NCBI GenBank assembly: GCA_036782915.1
Contig: DAIPYE010000125.1
Span: 1 to 9,806, forward strand
Reading direction: 5' to 3'
DNA: 9,806 nucleotides
From: JAEUSI01 sp036782915
GTDB lineage: Bacteria > Bacteroidota > Ignavibacteria > Tepidaquicellales > Tepidaquicellaceae
The notes beneath the pieces were generated by a model. The model worked only from the letters and a program-made list of their open reading frames with translations, made no database searches and was not told the DNA's origin. Every line of letters starts with the position of its first letter. Position 1 is the stretch's first letter. A program made the position numbers and the translations under genes. Shown in pieces: positions 1 to 6,927 of this stretch.

Positions 1-481
1 AACTGATACTGTTAAAATTTATTTGAGAAGTATAACCTTTCCATATAGTATCTTAGATTCATCCCGAACTAAAATCGATTCAGCCGGTACAGGCAAATAT
101 TATTTTGCAAATGTAACAAACGGGACAAATTATTATCTCCAGATGAAACACAGAAATTCAATAGAAACCTGGAGCTTCGGAGGACAAAGTTTTAATCTTT
201 TTTCAATGACATATGATTTTTCAACAGCGGTTTCTCTGTCATTCGGAAACAATTCTAAACAAATTGATTCATCTCCCATAAGATTCGGATTTTACAGCGG
301 TGATGTGGATCAGGATGGAACTGTCGATGCAGGTGATTTAAGTCAGGCTGAAAATGATGCTGCAAATTCTTTATCCGGTTATGTACAGACTGATGTTACA
401 GGAGATGATTTTGTGGATGCAGGAGATGTGAGCATTATTGAGAATAATGCAGCTGTAGGAATAAGTGCGATCACTCCTTAA
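1..481 (+). CDS. Secreted protein with C-terminal dockerin-like repeats (3' end only)
   Basis: The reading frame is open from the window edge (first full codon at base 2) to TAA at 479-481. The gene therefore begins upstream, and the TTG at 23 is not a real start. The 159 visible residues hold a beta-rich segment containing KHRNSIETWS (about 49-58), then two calcium-loop repeats. Loop 1 (DVDQDGTVDAGD, about 101-112) has Asp at positions 1, 3, 5 and 12. Loop 2 (DVTGDDFVDAGD, about 131-142) has Asp, Thr, Asp and Asp at the same positions. This is the dockerin type I/EF-hand pattern. Similar tails end large secreted or surface proteins in Ignavibacteria and relatives; I infer the same here. The enzymatic or adhesive part lies off the window, so the overall function is unknown. 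No neighbouring gene suggests a cellulosome. Confidence 0.8.
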   Translation, partial: TDTVKIYLRSITFPYSILDSSRTKIDSAGTGKYYFANVTNGTNYYLQMKHRNSIETWSFGGQSFNLFSMTYDFSTAVSLSFGNNSKQIDSSPIRFGFYSGDVDQDGTVDAGDLSQAENDAANSLSGYVQTDVTGDDFVDAGDVSIIENNAAVGISAITP

Positions 482-482
482 T

Positions 483-510
483 GATTTTAGATTGTTGATT
501 TTTGATTTTA
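483..510. repeat. Degenerate heptamer array, left arm
   Basis: Four consecutive 7-bp units start two bases after the stop of the upstream gene: GATTTTA (483-489), GATTGTT (490-496), GATTTTT (497-503) and GATTTTA (504-510). They are in the opposite orientation to the AAATCTT units at 574-608. The stretch 483-515 can pair imperfectly with 558-592 around a 42-nt loop. The function is unknown; a weak terminator or a protein-binding array are possibilities. Confidence 0.7.
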
Positions 511-573
511 AATTATAGTTAGAATCAAAAAGATAATTTTATTTCATTCCGGTTAGGTAATTCGTAAATCGAA

Positions 574-608
574 AAATCTTAAATCTTAAATCTTAAATCT
601 TAAATCTT
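574..608. repeat. Tandem AAATCTT heptamer, five perfect copies
   Basis: Five exact copies of AAATCTT lie at 574-580, 581-587, 588-594, 595-601 and 602-608, followed by a partial AAA. A degenerate copy (AAATCGA, 566-572) precedes them with a one-base phase slip. Such short tandem units can change copy number by slippage. The array ends 14 bp before the -35 box of the promoter for the MarR-GNAT gene, so copy-number change could affect that promoter; this last point is inference. Confidence 0.9.
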
Positions 609-622
609 AAAAGAAAAGGTTC

Positions 623-651
623 TTGACAATATAAAAGAAATATTATATTTT
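623..651 (+). promoter_or_regulatory. Predicted promoter of the marR-GNAT gene
   Basis: There is a perfect -35 hexamer TTGACA at 623-628. Two -10 candidates follow: TATATT at 644-649 (15-bp spacer) or TATTTT at 646-651 (17-bp spacer). The T-rich end followed by G resembles the Bacteroidota -7 element TAnnTTTG but is one base out of register. The start codon is at 704, leaving a leader of about 45 nt. No operator dyad is obvious. Confidence 0.55.
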
Positions 652-703
652 GCAATAAACATAAGAGCTTATATAAAACATTAATTAAAATCTTATATTA
701 TCA

Positions 704-1675
704 ATGAATATAATAAGTCAGCTTGGGTTCATCGCATTAGGAACAAGATTCAGGGTCATAACAGACAGATTAATGCAGGATGCGGATAAAGTATATAAAT
801 CAATGGGAATAGATTTTGAGCCGAGATGGTTCACGGTTTTTTTTCTGATAAATCAGCGAAAACAGATCACAACAACTGAGCTTTCTGAAATGCTTGGATA
901 TTCACAGCCTGCAATAACACAGATCGTAAATTCTTTATTGAAAAAGAAAATAGTTAAAGTTGTAAAATCCAAAAATGATTCACGGAAGAAATTCATAACT
1001 ATTGCGCCAAAAGGTGATGAAATGCTGTTAAAGCTGATTCCTGTCTGGCAGGAGATTGAAAATGCAGTAAAGGATCTTTCCACGTCGACAGGATATGATA
1101 TTTTATTCGTTTTAAGCAAGATCGAATCAGAGCTGGATAAAAAGAGCATTCATAACAGGGTTATGGACAGGATAAAGGAAAAGCAAAGGAGCGAAGTAAA
1201 TATAACAGAGTATGAGCCTGAGTTAAGGGAGATATTCCGGGATCTGAATTACGAATGGCTGGAGAAATATTTTACAATTGAAGATAAGGACAGAAAAATT
1301 CTGGAAAATCCTGATGAAGAGATCATCAAAAAGGGAGGGTTTATTTTTTTTGCTGAATATGGGAATGAGATAGCCGGAACTGTGGGAATAATAAAGCACA
1401 GTGAAAATGAGTATGAGCTATGTAAAATGGCTGTGTCTGAAAAATTTCAGGGTAAACAGATTGGCAAATGTCTGGCATTAGCAGCTATAGAAAAAGTCAA
1501 ATCACTGAAAGCGGAAATATTATTTCTGGAAACAAATTCAACTCTGATTCCTGCATTGAATTTATACAGGAAACTCGGATTTATTCAGGTAGAGCAGCGA
1601 AATCAGTCTGAATATAAAAGATCCACATTGAAAATGGAACTGGATTTAAAAAAAGAAATTCCAGCTTTAATATAA
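704..1675 (+). CDS. MarR-family regulator fused to a GNAT acetyltransferase
   Basis: This 323-residue protein has two domains. Residues 1-150 form a MarR winged helix: the helix-turn-helix is at about 57-80 (LSEMLGYSQPAITQIVNSLL) and the wing contains DSRKKFITI (92-100). Residues about 165-315 form a GCN5-type N-acetyltransferase. Motif A carries the acetyl-CoA pyrophosphate loop QGKQIG (249-254), and motif B is around LIPALNLYRKLGF (281-293). Bifunctional MarR/GNAT proteins of this layout are a known family; the substrate and DNA target cannot be read from sequence. The ATG at 704 matches the usual N-terminus of the MarR fold (LGFIALGTRFRVITDRL) and lies about 50 bp after a good promoter. 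It is probably monocistronic, with no partner gene adjacent. Confidence 0.9.
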   Translation: MNIISQLGFIALGTRFRVITDRLMQDADKVYKSMGIDFEPRWFTVFFLINQRKQITTTELSEMLGYSQPAITQIVNSLLKKKIVKVVKSKNDSRKKFITIAPKGDEMLLKLIPVWQEIENAVKDLSTSTGYDILFVLSKIESELDKKSIHNRVMDRIKEKQRSEVNITEYEPELREIFRDLNYEWLEKYFTIEDKDRKILENPDEEIIKKGGFIFFAEYGNEIAGTVGIIKHSENEYELCKMAVSEKFQGKQIGKCLALAAIEKVKSLKAEILFLETNSTLIPALNLYRKLGFIQVEQRNQSEYKRSTLKMELDLKKEIPALI

Positions 1676-1693
1676 AATTTAAAAATAAAAATC

Positions 1694-1789
1694 ATGGAAA
1701 TCAAAAATGAAAATCCGGAAAACAAATTTAACATTGTGATGATTTTTATAAAAGCTGCTTTTATTGCGGCTATGGTTTCTTCTATCTAA
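1694..1789 (+). CDS. Possible 31-residue hydrophobic peptide
   Basis: A short open frame runs from ATG (1694) to TAA (1787-1789), 18 bases after the stop of the MarR-GNAT gene. The peptide has a polar start (MEIKNENPENKFN) and a hydrophobic remainder (about residues 13-30) that could form one short membrane helix. There is no Shine-Dalgarno sequence, although most genes here lack one too. I do not recognise it. It could be a small membrane peptide, the remnant of a longer gene, or a chance frame. Confidence 0.2.
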   Translation: MEIKNENPENKFNIVMIFIKAAFIAAMVSSI

Positions 1790-1837
1790 AACTTAAAGCA
1801 GTTGTTTGAAGAATCCGAAATAATTTTCTCACACAGT

Positions 1838-1845
1838 TATCTTTG
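1838..1845 (+). promoter_or_regulatory. TAnnTTTG-type -7 element before the S41 peptidase gene
   Basis: TATCTTTG matches the Bacteroidota primary-sigma -7 consensus TAnnTTTG exactly and would place a transcript start near 1850, about 22 nt before the ATG at 1874. The matching -33 TTTG is poorly placed: the nearest is at 1805-1808, 29 bp upstream. The call therefore rests on one element only. Confidence 0.35.
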
Positions 1846-1861
1846 TTTAAAAATTTTTAAA
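1846..1861. repeat. 16-bp A/T palindrome, copy 1
   Basis: TTTAAAAATTTTTAAA is a perfect palindrome, 12 bp before the S41 start codon at 1874. The identical 16-mer occurs again at 3270-3285, just after the same gene. An AT-rich genome makes chance plausible, but both copies are intergenic and flank one gene. Confidence 0.5.
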
Positions 1862-1873
1862 TCAGTAAACATT

Positions 1874-3244
1874 ATGAATAAAGTAAAAAATAGTTTTATA
1901 AAACATAAATTTATTATGATCGCAACAATTATCTCTTTAATGCTTCCTGTCACCGGAGCCGCTGTAAAGTGTCAGTCAAATGAAGTTGCGGGGAAATCTT
2001 TAAGCAGTGCTGAAAAGGAATCTGCCGTAAACTCAATTTCAAAACTTATGTTTGACAATTATATTTTCCCTGCAGTATCAGTCGAAATGGGAGAATATTT
2101 AAATTCGCGTCTGAAAAACGGTGAATACAATGGTTTTTCTGATCCGCAGTTATTTGCAGATGAGATAACAAATGATCTTCAGTTCATCAGCAAGGATAAG
2201 CATATCAGAGTGCAGTATAATCCGGAACAGATAAAGAAGATGAACAGCCTCCCGAAAGAAGACGAAAATATTGTATCTCAGGAATTTATTCAGATGCTGA
2301 AAAATGAAAATTTCGGATTTAAAAAAGTAGAAAGGTTAGGGGGAAATATCGGTTATATTGATTTCAGAAATTTTGGTCCCGGCGATCTTATAAAAGAAAA
2401 AGTTGAAGATGTTATGGGATTTGTTGAGAACTGTAATGCGCTGATATTTGATATGAGATATAACGGAGGTGGAGATCCGACCGGAATTCAGGTTATTACA
2501 AGTTACCTTTTCGGGGAAGATCCTGTTCATCTTAATGATCTATACTACAGACCAAATGATACGACAGAGCAATACTGGACATTGAAAGATATAAAAGGTA
2601 AAAGAATGCCGGATGTTCCTGTTTATATTCTTACAAGCAGCTTCACTTTTTCGGGAGCTGAGGAATTCACTTATAATTTGAAAAATCTAAAGAGAGCAAC
2701 GGTAATAGGGGAAACCACCGGCGGCGGCGCGCATCCCGGAGGAATGAATATTGCGGATGAAAATTTCATAGTTTTTGTTCCGATAGGACGGGCAATAAAT
2801 CCAATTACAAAAACTAACTGGGAAGGTACAGGCGTTACACCTGATATTGAGATCAATAGTATTTCCGCACTTACTAAAGCTCACATTCTTGCACTTGAAA
2901 AAATTGTATCATTATCCGGAACAAATGATAATAAATTAAACTGGCTCATTGAATCATTAACAGCGGCATTAAATGAAATTAATATTGACAATTCTATTTT
3001 GAATGAATATGCCGGAGTATATGGTGACAGAAAAATATTTCTTGAAGAAGGGAAGCTTTATTATCAGAGAAACAACAGGCAGAAATTTGAAATGACCCCA
3101 ATGAGTGAGGACACATTTATGTTTTCAGATATTGATTATTTTCGTGTGAAATTTGTAAAGGATGATTCGGGAAAAGTGACAGAACTTATCGGAATGTATG
3201 TTGACGGAAAAACAGACCGTTCAGAAAAGATTAATGATCAGTAA
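1874..3244 (+). CDS. Exported S41-family serine peptidase
   Basis: This 456-residue protein belongs to the IRBP/C-terminal-processing peptidase family (S41). A Lys-rich start and a hydrophobic stretch (about residues 13-30) form an export signal. A Cys in AVKCQS lies just after it, but the lipobox is poor, so lipoprotein status is doubtful. A helical N-terminal domain (about 45-120) precedes the catalytic core: NGGGDP (197-202), the nucleophile Ser in FTFSGAEEF (Ser about 260), and GETTGGGAHPG (279-289), then GTGVTPD. This follows the IRBP-like S41 pattern. No PDZ domain is evident. A small beta domain (about 376-450, NEYAGVYGDRKIFLEEGKLYY) closes the protein. The ATG at 1874 is preferred to the TTG at 1802 because it puts the signal peptide at the N-terminus. 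It should act in the periplasm or outside the cell; the substrate is unknown. Confidence 0.88.
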   Translation: MNKVKNSFIKHKFIMIATIISLMLPVTGAAVKCQSNEVAGKSLSSAEKESAVNSISKLMFDNYIFPAVSVEMGEYLNSRLKNGEYNGFSDPQLFADEITNDLQFISKDKHIRVQYNPEQIKKMNSLPKEDENIVSQEFIQMLKNENFGFKKVERLGGNIGYIDFRNFGPGDLIKEKVEDVMGFVENCNALIFDMRYNGGGDPTGIQVITSYLFGEDPVHLNDLYYRPNDTTEQYWTLKDIKGKRMPDVPVYILTSSFTFSGAEEFTYNLKNLKRATVIGETTGGGAHPGGMNIADENFIVFVPIGRAINPITKTNWEGTGVTPDIEINSISALTKAHILALEKIVSLSGTNDNKLNWLIESLTAALNEINIDNSILNEYAGVYGDRKIFLEEGKLYYQRNNRQKFEMTPMSEDTFMFSDIDYFRVKFVKDDSGKVTELIGMYVDGKTDRSEKINDQ

Positions 3245-3245
3245 A

Positions 3246-3293
3246 AAAATTTATTGAACTTGTGTCCATTTTAAAAATTTTTAAATAAATTTT
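3246..3293. repeat. Nested A/T inverted repeats between convergent genes (palindrome copy 2)
   Basis: The gap between the S41 stop (3244) and the fnr stop (3327) contains AAAATTTATT (3246-3255) pairing with AATAAATTTT (3284-3293). Inside lies a second copy of the TTTAAAAATTTTTAAA palindrome (3270-3285). The position between convergent genes would suit a two-way terminator. However, the stems have no G or C and would be weak, so this is described as structure only. Confidence 0.45.
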
Positions 3294-3326
3294 AATCGAC
3301 TTGTTTAAGCACAGATATTTTACTAA

Positions 3327-4037
3327 TCAGTCATAGAGATTTGCAAGTTTTATCAAAGCGTCATTATTCAGGATCTTAATTTTTTTCCCCTCTAGATCAA
3401 TAATTCCGTCCCGTTTAAGTTCGGACAAGATTCTGATAGCAGTTTCAGTAGCTGTCCCAACTATATTAGCAATTTCCTCTCCGGTGATGGTCAGATTCAG
3501 TGAACTTTCATCTTTTGTATATCCATAATATTCCTTTAACATTAAAATGGCTTCAGCAAGTCTTTCTATAACAGGCTTTTGCGCAAGGTTTGTAATCTTG
3601 TTTTCTGCTTCTCCCAGATCAGTAGCCAGAAGTTTCATTATTTTTGATGTTATATCAGAGTTAGACTTGATCAGATCAAAAAATAAAGCTTTTGGGATCA
3701 GGCAAACTTTAGAATCTTCCATTGCAATTGCTGATGATGTGTAAACTTCTCCGCTGATAAGAGATCTGTAGCCGAGAATATCGCCGTCTTTTGCAAGTCG
3801 GATTATCTGTTCCTTTCCTTCTGAACCGCTTTGAGAAACCTTGACTTTTCCTTTATTTACACAGTATAATCCGGTTGGTGAATTTCCTTCATAAAAGATC
3901 TGCTGACCTTTTTGATAATAATTGCAGTTTTTTTGAATTGACAGATTGACAAGTTCATCATCACTCAGCTGACAGAACACAGAACCTGTTCTTGACTGAC
4001 ACGTTTCACATGATGGCATCTGAAATTTTTTAGACAT
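3327..4037 (-). CDS. fnr: Crp/Fnr-family regulator, probable Fe-S oxygen sensor
   Basis: This 236-residue protein has an effector beta-roll (about 30-120), a dimer helix (about 127-165) and a C-terminal winged helix-turn-helix (about 183-222). Cys10, Cys13 and Cys22 near the N-terminus, plus Cys112 in DSKVCLIP, line up with the [4Fe-4S] ligands of E. coli FNR (Cys20, Cys23, Cys29 and Cys122 in SMVCEIP). The spacing is C-x2-C-x8-C rather than C-x2-C-x5-C. In the recognition helix (TATETAIRILSEL), Glu198 and Arg202 match FNR Glu209 and Arg213, but Ile201 replaces Ser212. The gene follows ccoH on the same strand after 72 bp, so it may be co-transcribed or have its own promoter. The expected role is to switch on the cbb3 locus when oxygen is low; the link to this operon is inferred from position. 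The symbol is a family label. Confidence 0.85.
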   Translation of the reverse strand: MSKKFQMPSCETCQSRTGSVFCQLSDDELVNLSIQKNCNYYQKGQQIFYEGNSPTGLYCVNKGKVKVSQSGSEGKEQIIRLAKDGDILGYRSLISGEVYTSSAIAMEDSKVCLIPKALFFDLIKSNSDITSKIMKLLATDLGEAENKITNLAQKPVIERLAEAILMLKEYYGYTKDESSLNLTITGEEIANIVGTATETAIRILSELKRDGIIDLEGKKIKILNNDALIKLANLYD

Positions 4038-4089
4038 ATTGAATCAGTAATAATTTGAATTAAAAATAACTCAATATTACCTGAATAAC

Positions 4090-4115
4090 AATTCAACTGA
4101 TTTTGAATTTCAGTT
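4090..4115. promoter_or_regulatory. Overlapping dyads between ccoH and fnr, candidate operator
   Basis: Two perfect dyads overlap. One is AATTCAA (4090-4096) with TTGAATT (4103-4109), spacer 6. The other is AACTGA (4095-4100) with TCAGTT (4110-4115), spacer 9. They cover the ccoH stop codon and lie 52-78 bp before the fnr ATG. On the minus strand a TATTTTTG element, matching TAnnTTTG, lies just upstream (4118-4125), so the dyads would sit around a transcript start. The half-sites do not match the FNR box TTGAT-N4-ATCAA. They could also form a weak, mutually exclusive RNA hairpin. Confidence 0.35.
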
Positions 4116-4553
4116 TACAAAAATATTTCTCGTAATAAAATAATCCGTTCCTTTGTTTTTTAAAAATAAATTTATTTTCCACATACCTTTTTCCAGATAT
4201 GCTGCCTCTATTTTCTGAATTCCGTTTATATCTGCGGAAAAGGGAATTTTGAAGTCTTTTCCTGCATCCGAACTTCTGTAAAATCTGATCTCTCCTTCAT
4301 ATTTTTCCTGTTTGGAAGTATCAAAAATTGTCAGAATTATAAATTCACCTTCCTGTACTATATTTATTTTTTTATTAAGCTCTGCAGAAGCTTTCAAAAT
4401 ATCGATCTGACTCTGATAACGAATTTCCTGTTCGTAATAATTTTCACTTACCAGGTCAGAAGGGTTGTTCATTGCAATTACTACCATCGAAATTATTCCG
4501 ACAGCAAATACAGTATAAAGGATCGTTATTTTTATTCCCCAGCTTATTTTCAT
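4110..4553 (-). CDS. ccoH: cbb3 oxidase assembly protein CcoH/FixH
   Basis: This 147-residue protein has one N-terminal membrane helix (about residues 8-28) followed by a small extracytoplasmic beta domain. The segment after the helix, DLVSENYYEQEIRYQSQID, carries the family signature (YY-x-x-x-I/L-x-YQ) found in CcoH/FixH. CcoH helps to assemble or stabilise the cbb3 oxidase. The ATG at 4553 gives MKISWGIKI, the typical family start. An in-frame TTG three codons earlier (4562) is possible but less likely. The gene follows ccoG after 18 bp and belongs to the same operon. No strong ribosome binding site is visible. Confidence 0.87.
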   Translation of the reverse strand: MKISWGIKITILYTVFAVGIISMVVIAMNNPSDLVSENYYEQEIRYQSQIDILKASAELNKKINIVQEGEFIILTIFDTSKQEKYEGEIRFYRSSDAGKDFKIPFSADINGIQKIEAAYLEKGMWKINLFLKNKGTDYFITRNIFVN

Positions 4554-4571
4554 TTTGTTCAAATTATTTGT

Positions 4572-5978
4572 TTAATTTACCGGACCCAAAAAAGAAGTTT
4601 CAGTTTCGTATATAAATTCATCTCCTGTATAGACATCTATTTTCAGATCAGTATTTACAGTTTTTATGCTTTCCCTGGGAAGAATTATGAGTAAACTTCC
4701 TTCGTAAATCCCGGCTGATTTTAAATTTACTTCATTTCCGATAATTTTAATTTCCCCTTCTGATTCTTTCAGCCTGAAGTTTATTGGAATATCTTTAAAT
4801 GTTTTATTCGATAATTTAACATTGTAAATATTGCTAACTTTATTATCCGGCATTTTCTGATAAAGCGCTCCCTGAGTTCTTAAAATGCTCACGTCCAGAT
4901 CTTCTCTTGTGATAAAAATCGTTGTGATAATTGCAATTAATATTATAAGCACTGAAATATATCCGGCAACTCTCAGTGTAAATTTAAAACCGGTTTTATT
5001 TTCAATTCCTTCCATGGAAGCATATCTTATCAGTCCTCTGGGTTTATCAATGCTATCCATTATTGAATCACAGGCATCTATGCAGGCAGTGCAATTGACA
5101 CATTCCAGTTGTGTCCCGTTACGAATGTCAATTCCTGTCGGGCAGACATAAACACATTTTTTACAGTCAATGCAGTCTCCTTTGTTTTCAGCGTTGAATT
5201 TTCCGTTTGTCTTAGCTCCGATCTTACCTCTCGGCTCTCCTCTGATAAAATCATATGCAATAACCACTGAACTTTTATTTAGCATAACACTCTGCAATCT
5301 TCCGTAAGGACAGACAAGAATACACGCCTGTTCACGAAACCATGCAAACACAAAATAGAATAGTCCGGTAAAAACCATTATTGCAATAAATCCGCTGAGA
5401 TGTGAAGTGACAGGTTCGGACATTATATGAAATAATTTGTCAACGCCGATTATATAAGCAAGAAATGTATTAGCAATTACAAATGAGAGTACGAAGAATA
5501 TAGAATACTTAAGTGTTTTTTTTAAAATTTTTTCAGATGTCCACCTAGATTTGTTCAAAGTCTTCTGCTTTGTATAATCACCTTCGATCAGATATTCAAT
5601 TCTCCTGAATACCATTTCAAGAAAAATTGTCTGCGGGCATATCCAACCGCAAAAGATCCTTCCAAACAATGCTGTGATCAGAAAAAGAAATACAAAAACG
5701 GAGATCATTATTAATCCGAAAAGATAAAAGTCGGATGGCGTGAAAAGTGTCCCGAATATTATAAAATTTCTGTTAATAATATCAAAAAGAAGGAACGGAT
5801 GTCCGTCCACTTTTATAAAAGGAACACCAAATAAAAATGCGAGAAGTATTATACTTACTATAATTCTCGCATTGTAAAATTTGCCTTTTGGCTTTTTAGG
5901 ATAGACCCATTTCCTGCCGCCTTTTTCGTCAACTATTGATATTGTGTCTCTGAATGAATTTTCTGTTTCTGTTTCCAT
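4572..5978 (-). CDS. ccoG: CcoG/FixG/RdxA, polyferredoxin-type copper reductase of cbb3 assembly
   Basis: This 468-residue membrane protein has about five helices and two [4Fe-4S] ferredoxin motifs: C269-x2-C272-x2-C275-x3-C279-P and C293-x2-C296-x2-C299-x3-C303. Two further membrane-edge Cys pairs are conserved, in GRIFCGWICPQT (Cys110, Cys114) and EQACILVCPYGRL (Cys219, Cys223). The C-terminal part (about 365-465) is the Ig-like FixG domain. All family signatures are intact and the length is normal. Family members reduce Cu(II) to Cu(I) for the CuB site of the oxidase. The ATG at 5978 lies 4 bp after the ccoP stop, so the two genes are translationally close. Confidence 0.95.
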   Translation of the reverse strand: METETENSFRDTISIVDEKGGRKWVYPKKPKGKFYNARIIVSIILLAFLFGVPFIKVDGHPFLLFDIINRNFIIFGTLFTPSDFYLFGLIMISVFVFLFLITALFGRIFCGWICPQTIFLEMVFRRIEYLIEGDYTKQKTLNKSRWTSEKILKKTLKYSIFFVLSFVIANTFLAYIIGVDKLFHIMSEPVTSHLSGFIAIMVFTGLFYFVFAWFREQACILVCPYGRLQSVMLNKSSVVIAYDFIRGEPRGKIGAKTNGKFNAENKGDCIDCKKCVYVCPTGIDIRNGTQLECVNCTACIDACDSIMDSIDKPRGLIRYASMEGIENKTGFKFTLRVAGYISVLIILIAIITTIFITREDLDVSILRTQGALYQKMPDNKVSNIYNVKLSNKTFKDIPINFRLKESEGEIKIIGNEVNLKSAGIYEGSLLIILPRESIKTVNTDLKIDVYTGDEFIYETETSFLGPVN

Positions 5979-5982
5979 AATT

Positions 5983-6927
5983 TCACTTCTTCACGGATGC
6001 TGTATCTTTTTTTATATTCTTTCCGTTCTCTGTTTTAATGCTCAGACTGTCTTTTAACGTTCCGGTGGAATCAGTTACCGTAAATAAATTTCCTTCAGGA
6101 ATTTTTCCGTTCGGAGGATTTGTACCAGCAAGAGACATAACATAGCTGACAACCATCTGCATTTTTTTTGGATTTAATTGTGTCTGCCACGAGATCATAC
6201 CTTTTACCGGAACTCCGTATTTCACGGTTTTGAAAATGTTTGTAACACCTCCACCATGGATCCAGTACTGATCCGTAAGATTAGGACCTACAGTGCCTTC
6301 TGCATTTGCGCCATGACATGGAGTACAGTTCACTGCGAAAATTTGTTTTCCTGAATTCAAAGATTCAGCATCCGAAAGTAAGGTTACATTATTTTCATTA
6401 ATGAATGCTCCGGTTCTTATAAGTTCTTCCCGTTTCATATTTGCAGTATTTACCTCATCAGCATATTCCTGAAACGGAAGTTTTCCGGTTTTTAAAACAT
6501 GATAATCCAGCAGATAAATAAATGCGAAAATTACTGTCCCGTAAAAAAGTATGTTAAACCACGGCGGAACCTTGTTATCAAGTTCACGAATTCCGTCAAA
6601 ATTATCTTCAAGAAGAATTGAATGTTCCTGCTCCAGAGGCACAAGTCCGTATAATTTTGTTTTAAGAGATTTAATTGCTGAATCTTTCACAACGATTTCA
6701 TCAGAAACTGTTTCGTCTTTAGGGAAAAGCAACGGAAGAAAGACAAGGTTAAAAAGTATTAATAAAACTATCAGCAGAACAGTGTTGTAAGTATCAGTAT
6801 TCCCTTCATTTGCTGCAACTGTGGTCTGTGCAAATGTAACAGATGTTATCATAAAGAAAAACAATGCTGCCGGAATTGCTATCAGTGAGGTTTTAAAAAC
6901 CGGTTTTTTATTCTCCATTTTTCTCAA
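5983..6927 (-). CDS. ccoP: cbb3 oxidase subunit III, single-haem CcoP
   Basis: This protein is 314 residues long if it starts at TTG 6927, or 311 if it starts at ATG 6918. It has a signal-like hydrophobic segment (about 13-34), a membrane helix (about 48-68), a cytoplasmic linker, and the characteristic CcoP helix after VPPWFNILFYG (120-130). A periplasmic cytochrome c domain follows, with CTPCH (201-205) as haem site and Met244 (PVKGMISWQ) as likely axial ligand. Only one CxxCH is present, whereas proteobacterial CcoP has two. The last 35 residues are polar and Lys-rich. Its role is electron transfer towards the CcoO haem and CcoN. Either start overlaps the end of ccoQ, by 20 or 11 bp. The TTG is favoured by a GGAGGAG 7 bp upstream. 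Confidence 0.93.
   Translation of the reverse strand: MRKMENKKPVFKTSLIAIPAALFFFMITSVTFAQTTVAANEGNTDTYNTVLLIVLLILFNLVFLPLLFPKDETVSDEIVVKDSAIKSLKTKLYGLVPLEQEHSILLEDNFDGIRELDNKVPPWFNILFYGTVIFAFIYLLDYHVLKTGKLPFQEYADEVNTANMKREELIRTGAFINENNVTLLSDAESLNSGKQIFAVNCTPCHGANAEGTVGPNLTDQYWIHGGGVTNIFKTVKYGVPVKGMISWQTQLNPKKMQMVVSYVMSLAGTNPPNGKIPEGNLFTVTDSTGTLKDSLSIKTENGKNIKKDTASVKK

Noticed and set aside
853..1149. Minus-strand open frame of 98 codons inside the MarR-GNAT gene
   Set aside because: It is a shadow of the plus-strand gene, whose MarR domain is unmistakable; its own translation is low-complexity and unrecognised.
1802..1873. Extended TTG start for the S41 peptidase
   Set aside because: It would add 24 residues before the signal peptide and lies upstream of the likely promoter element. 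The ATG at 1874 gives a normal export signal.
3667..3679. FNR-box-like palindrome TTGATCAGATCAA
   Set aside because: The spacer is 3 bp where FNR boxes need 4, and the site lies in the middle of the fnr coding sequence, spelling the conserved region around FFDLIKS.
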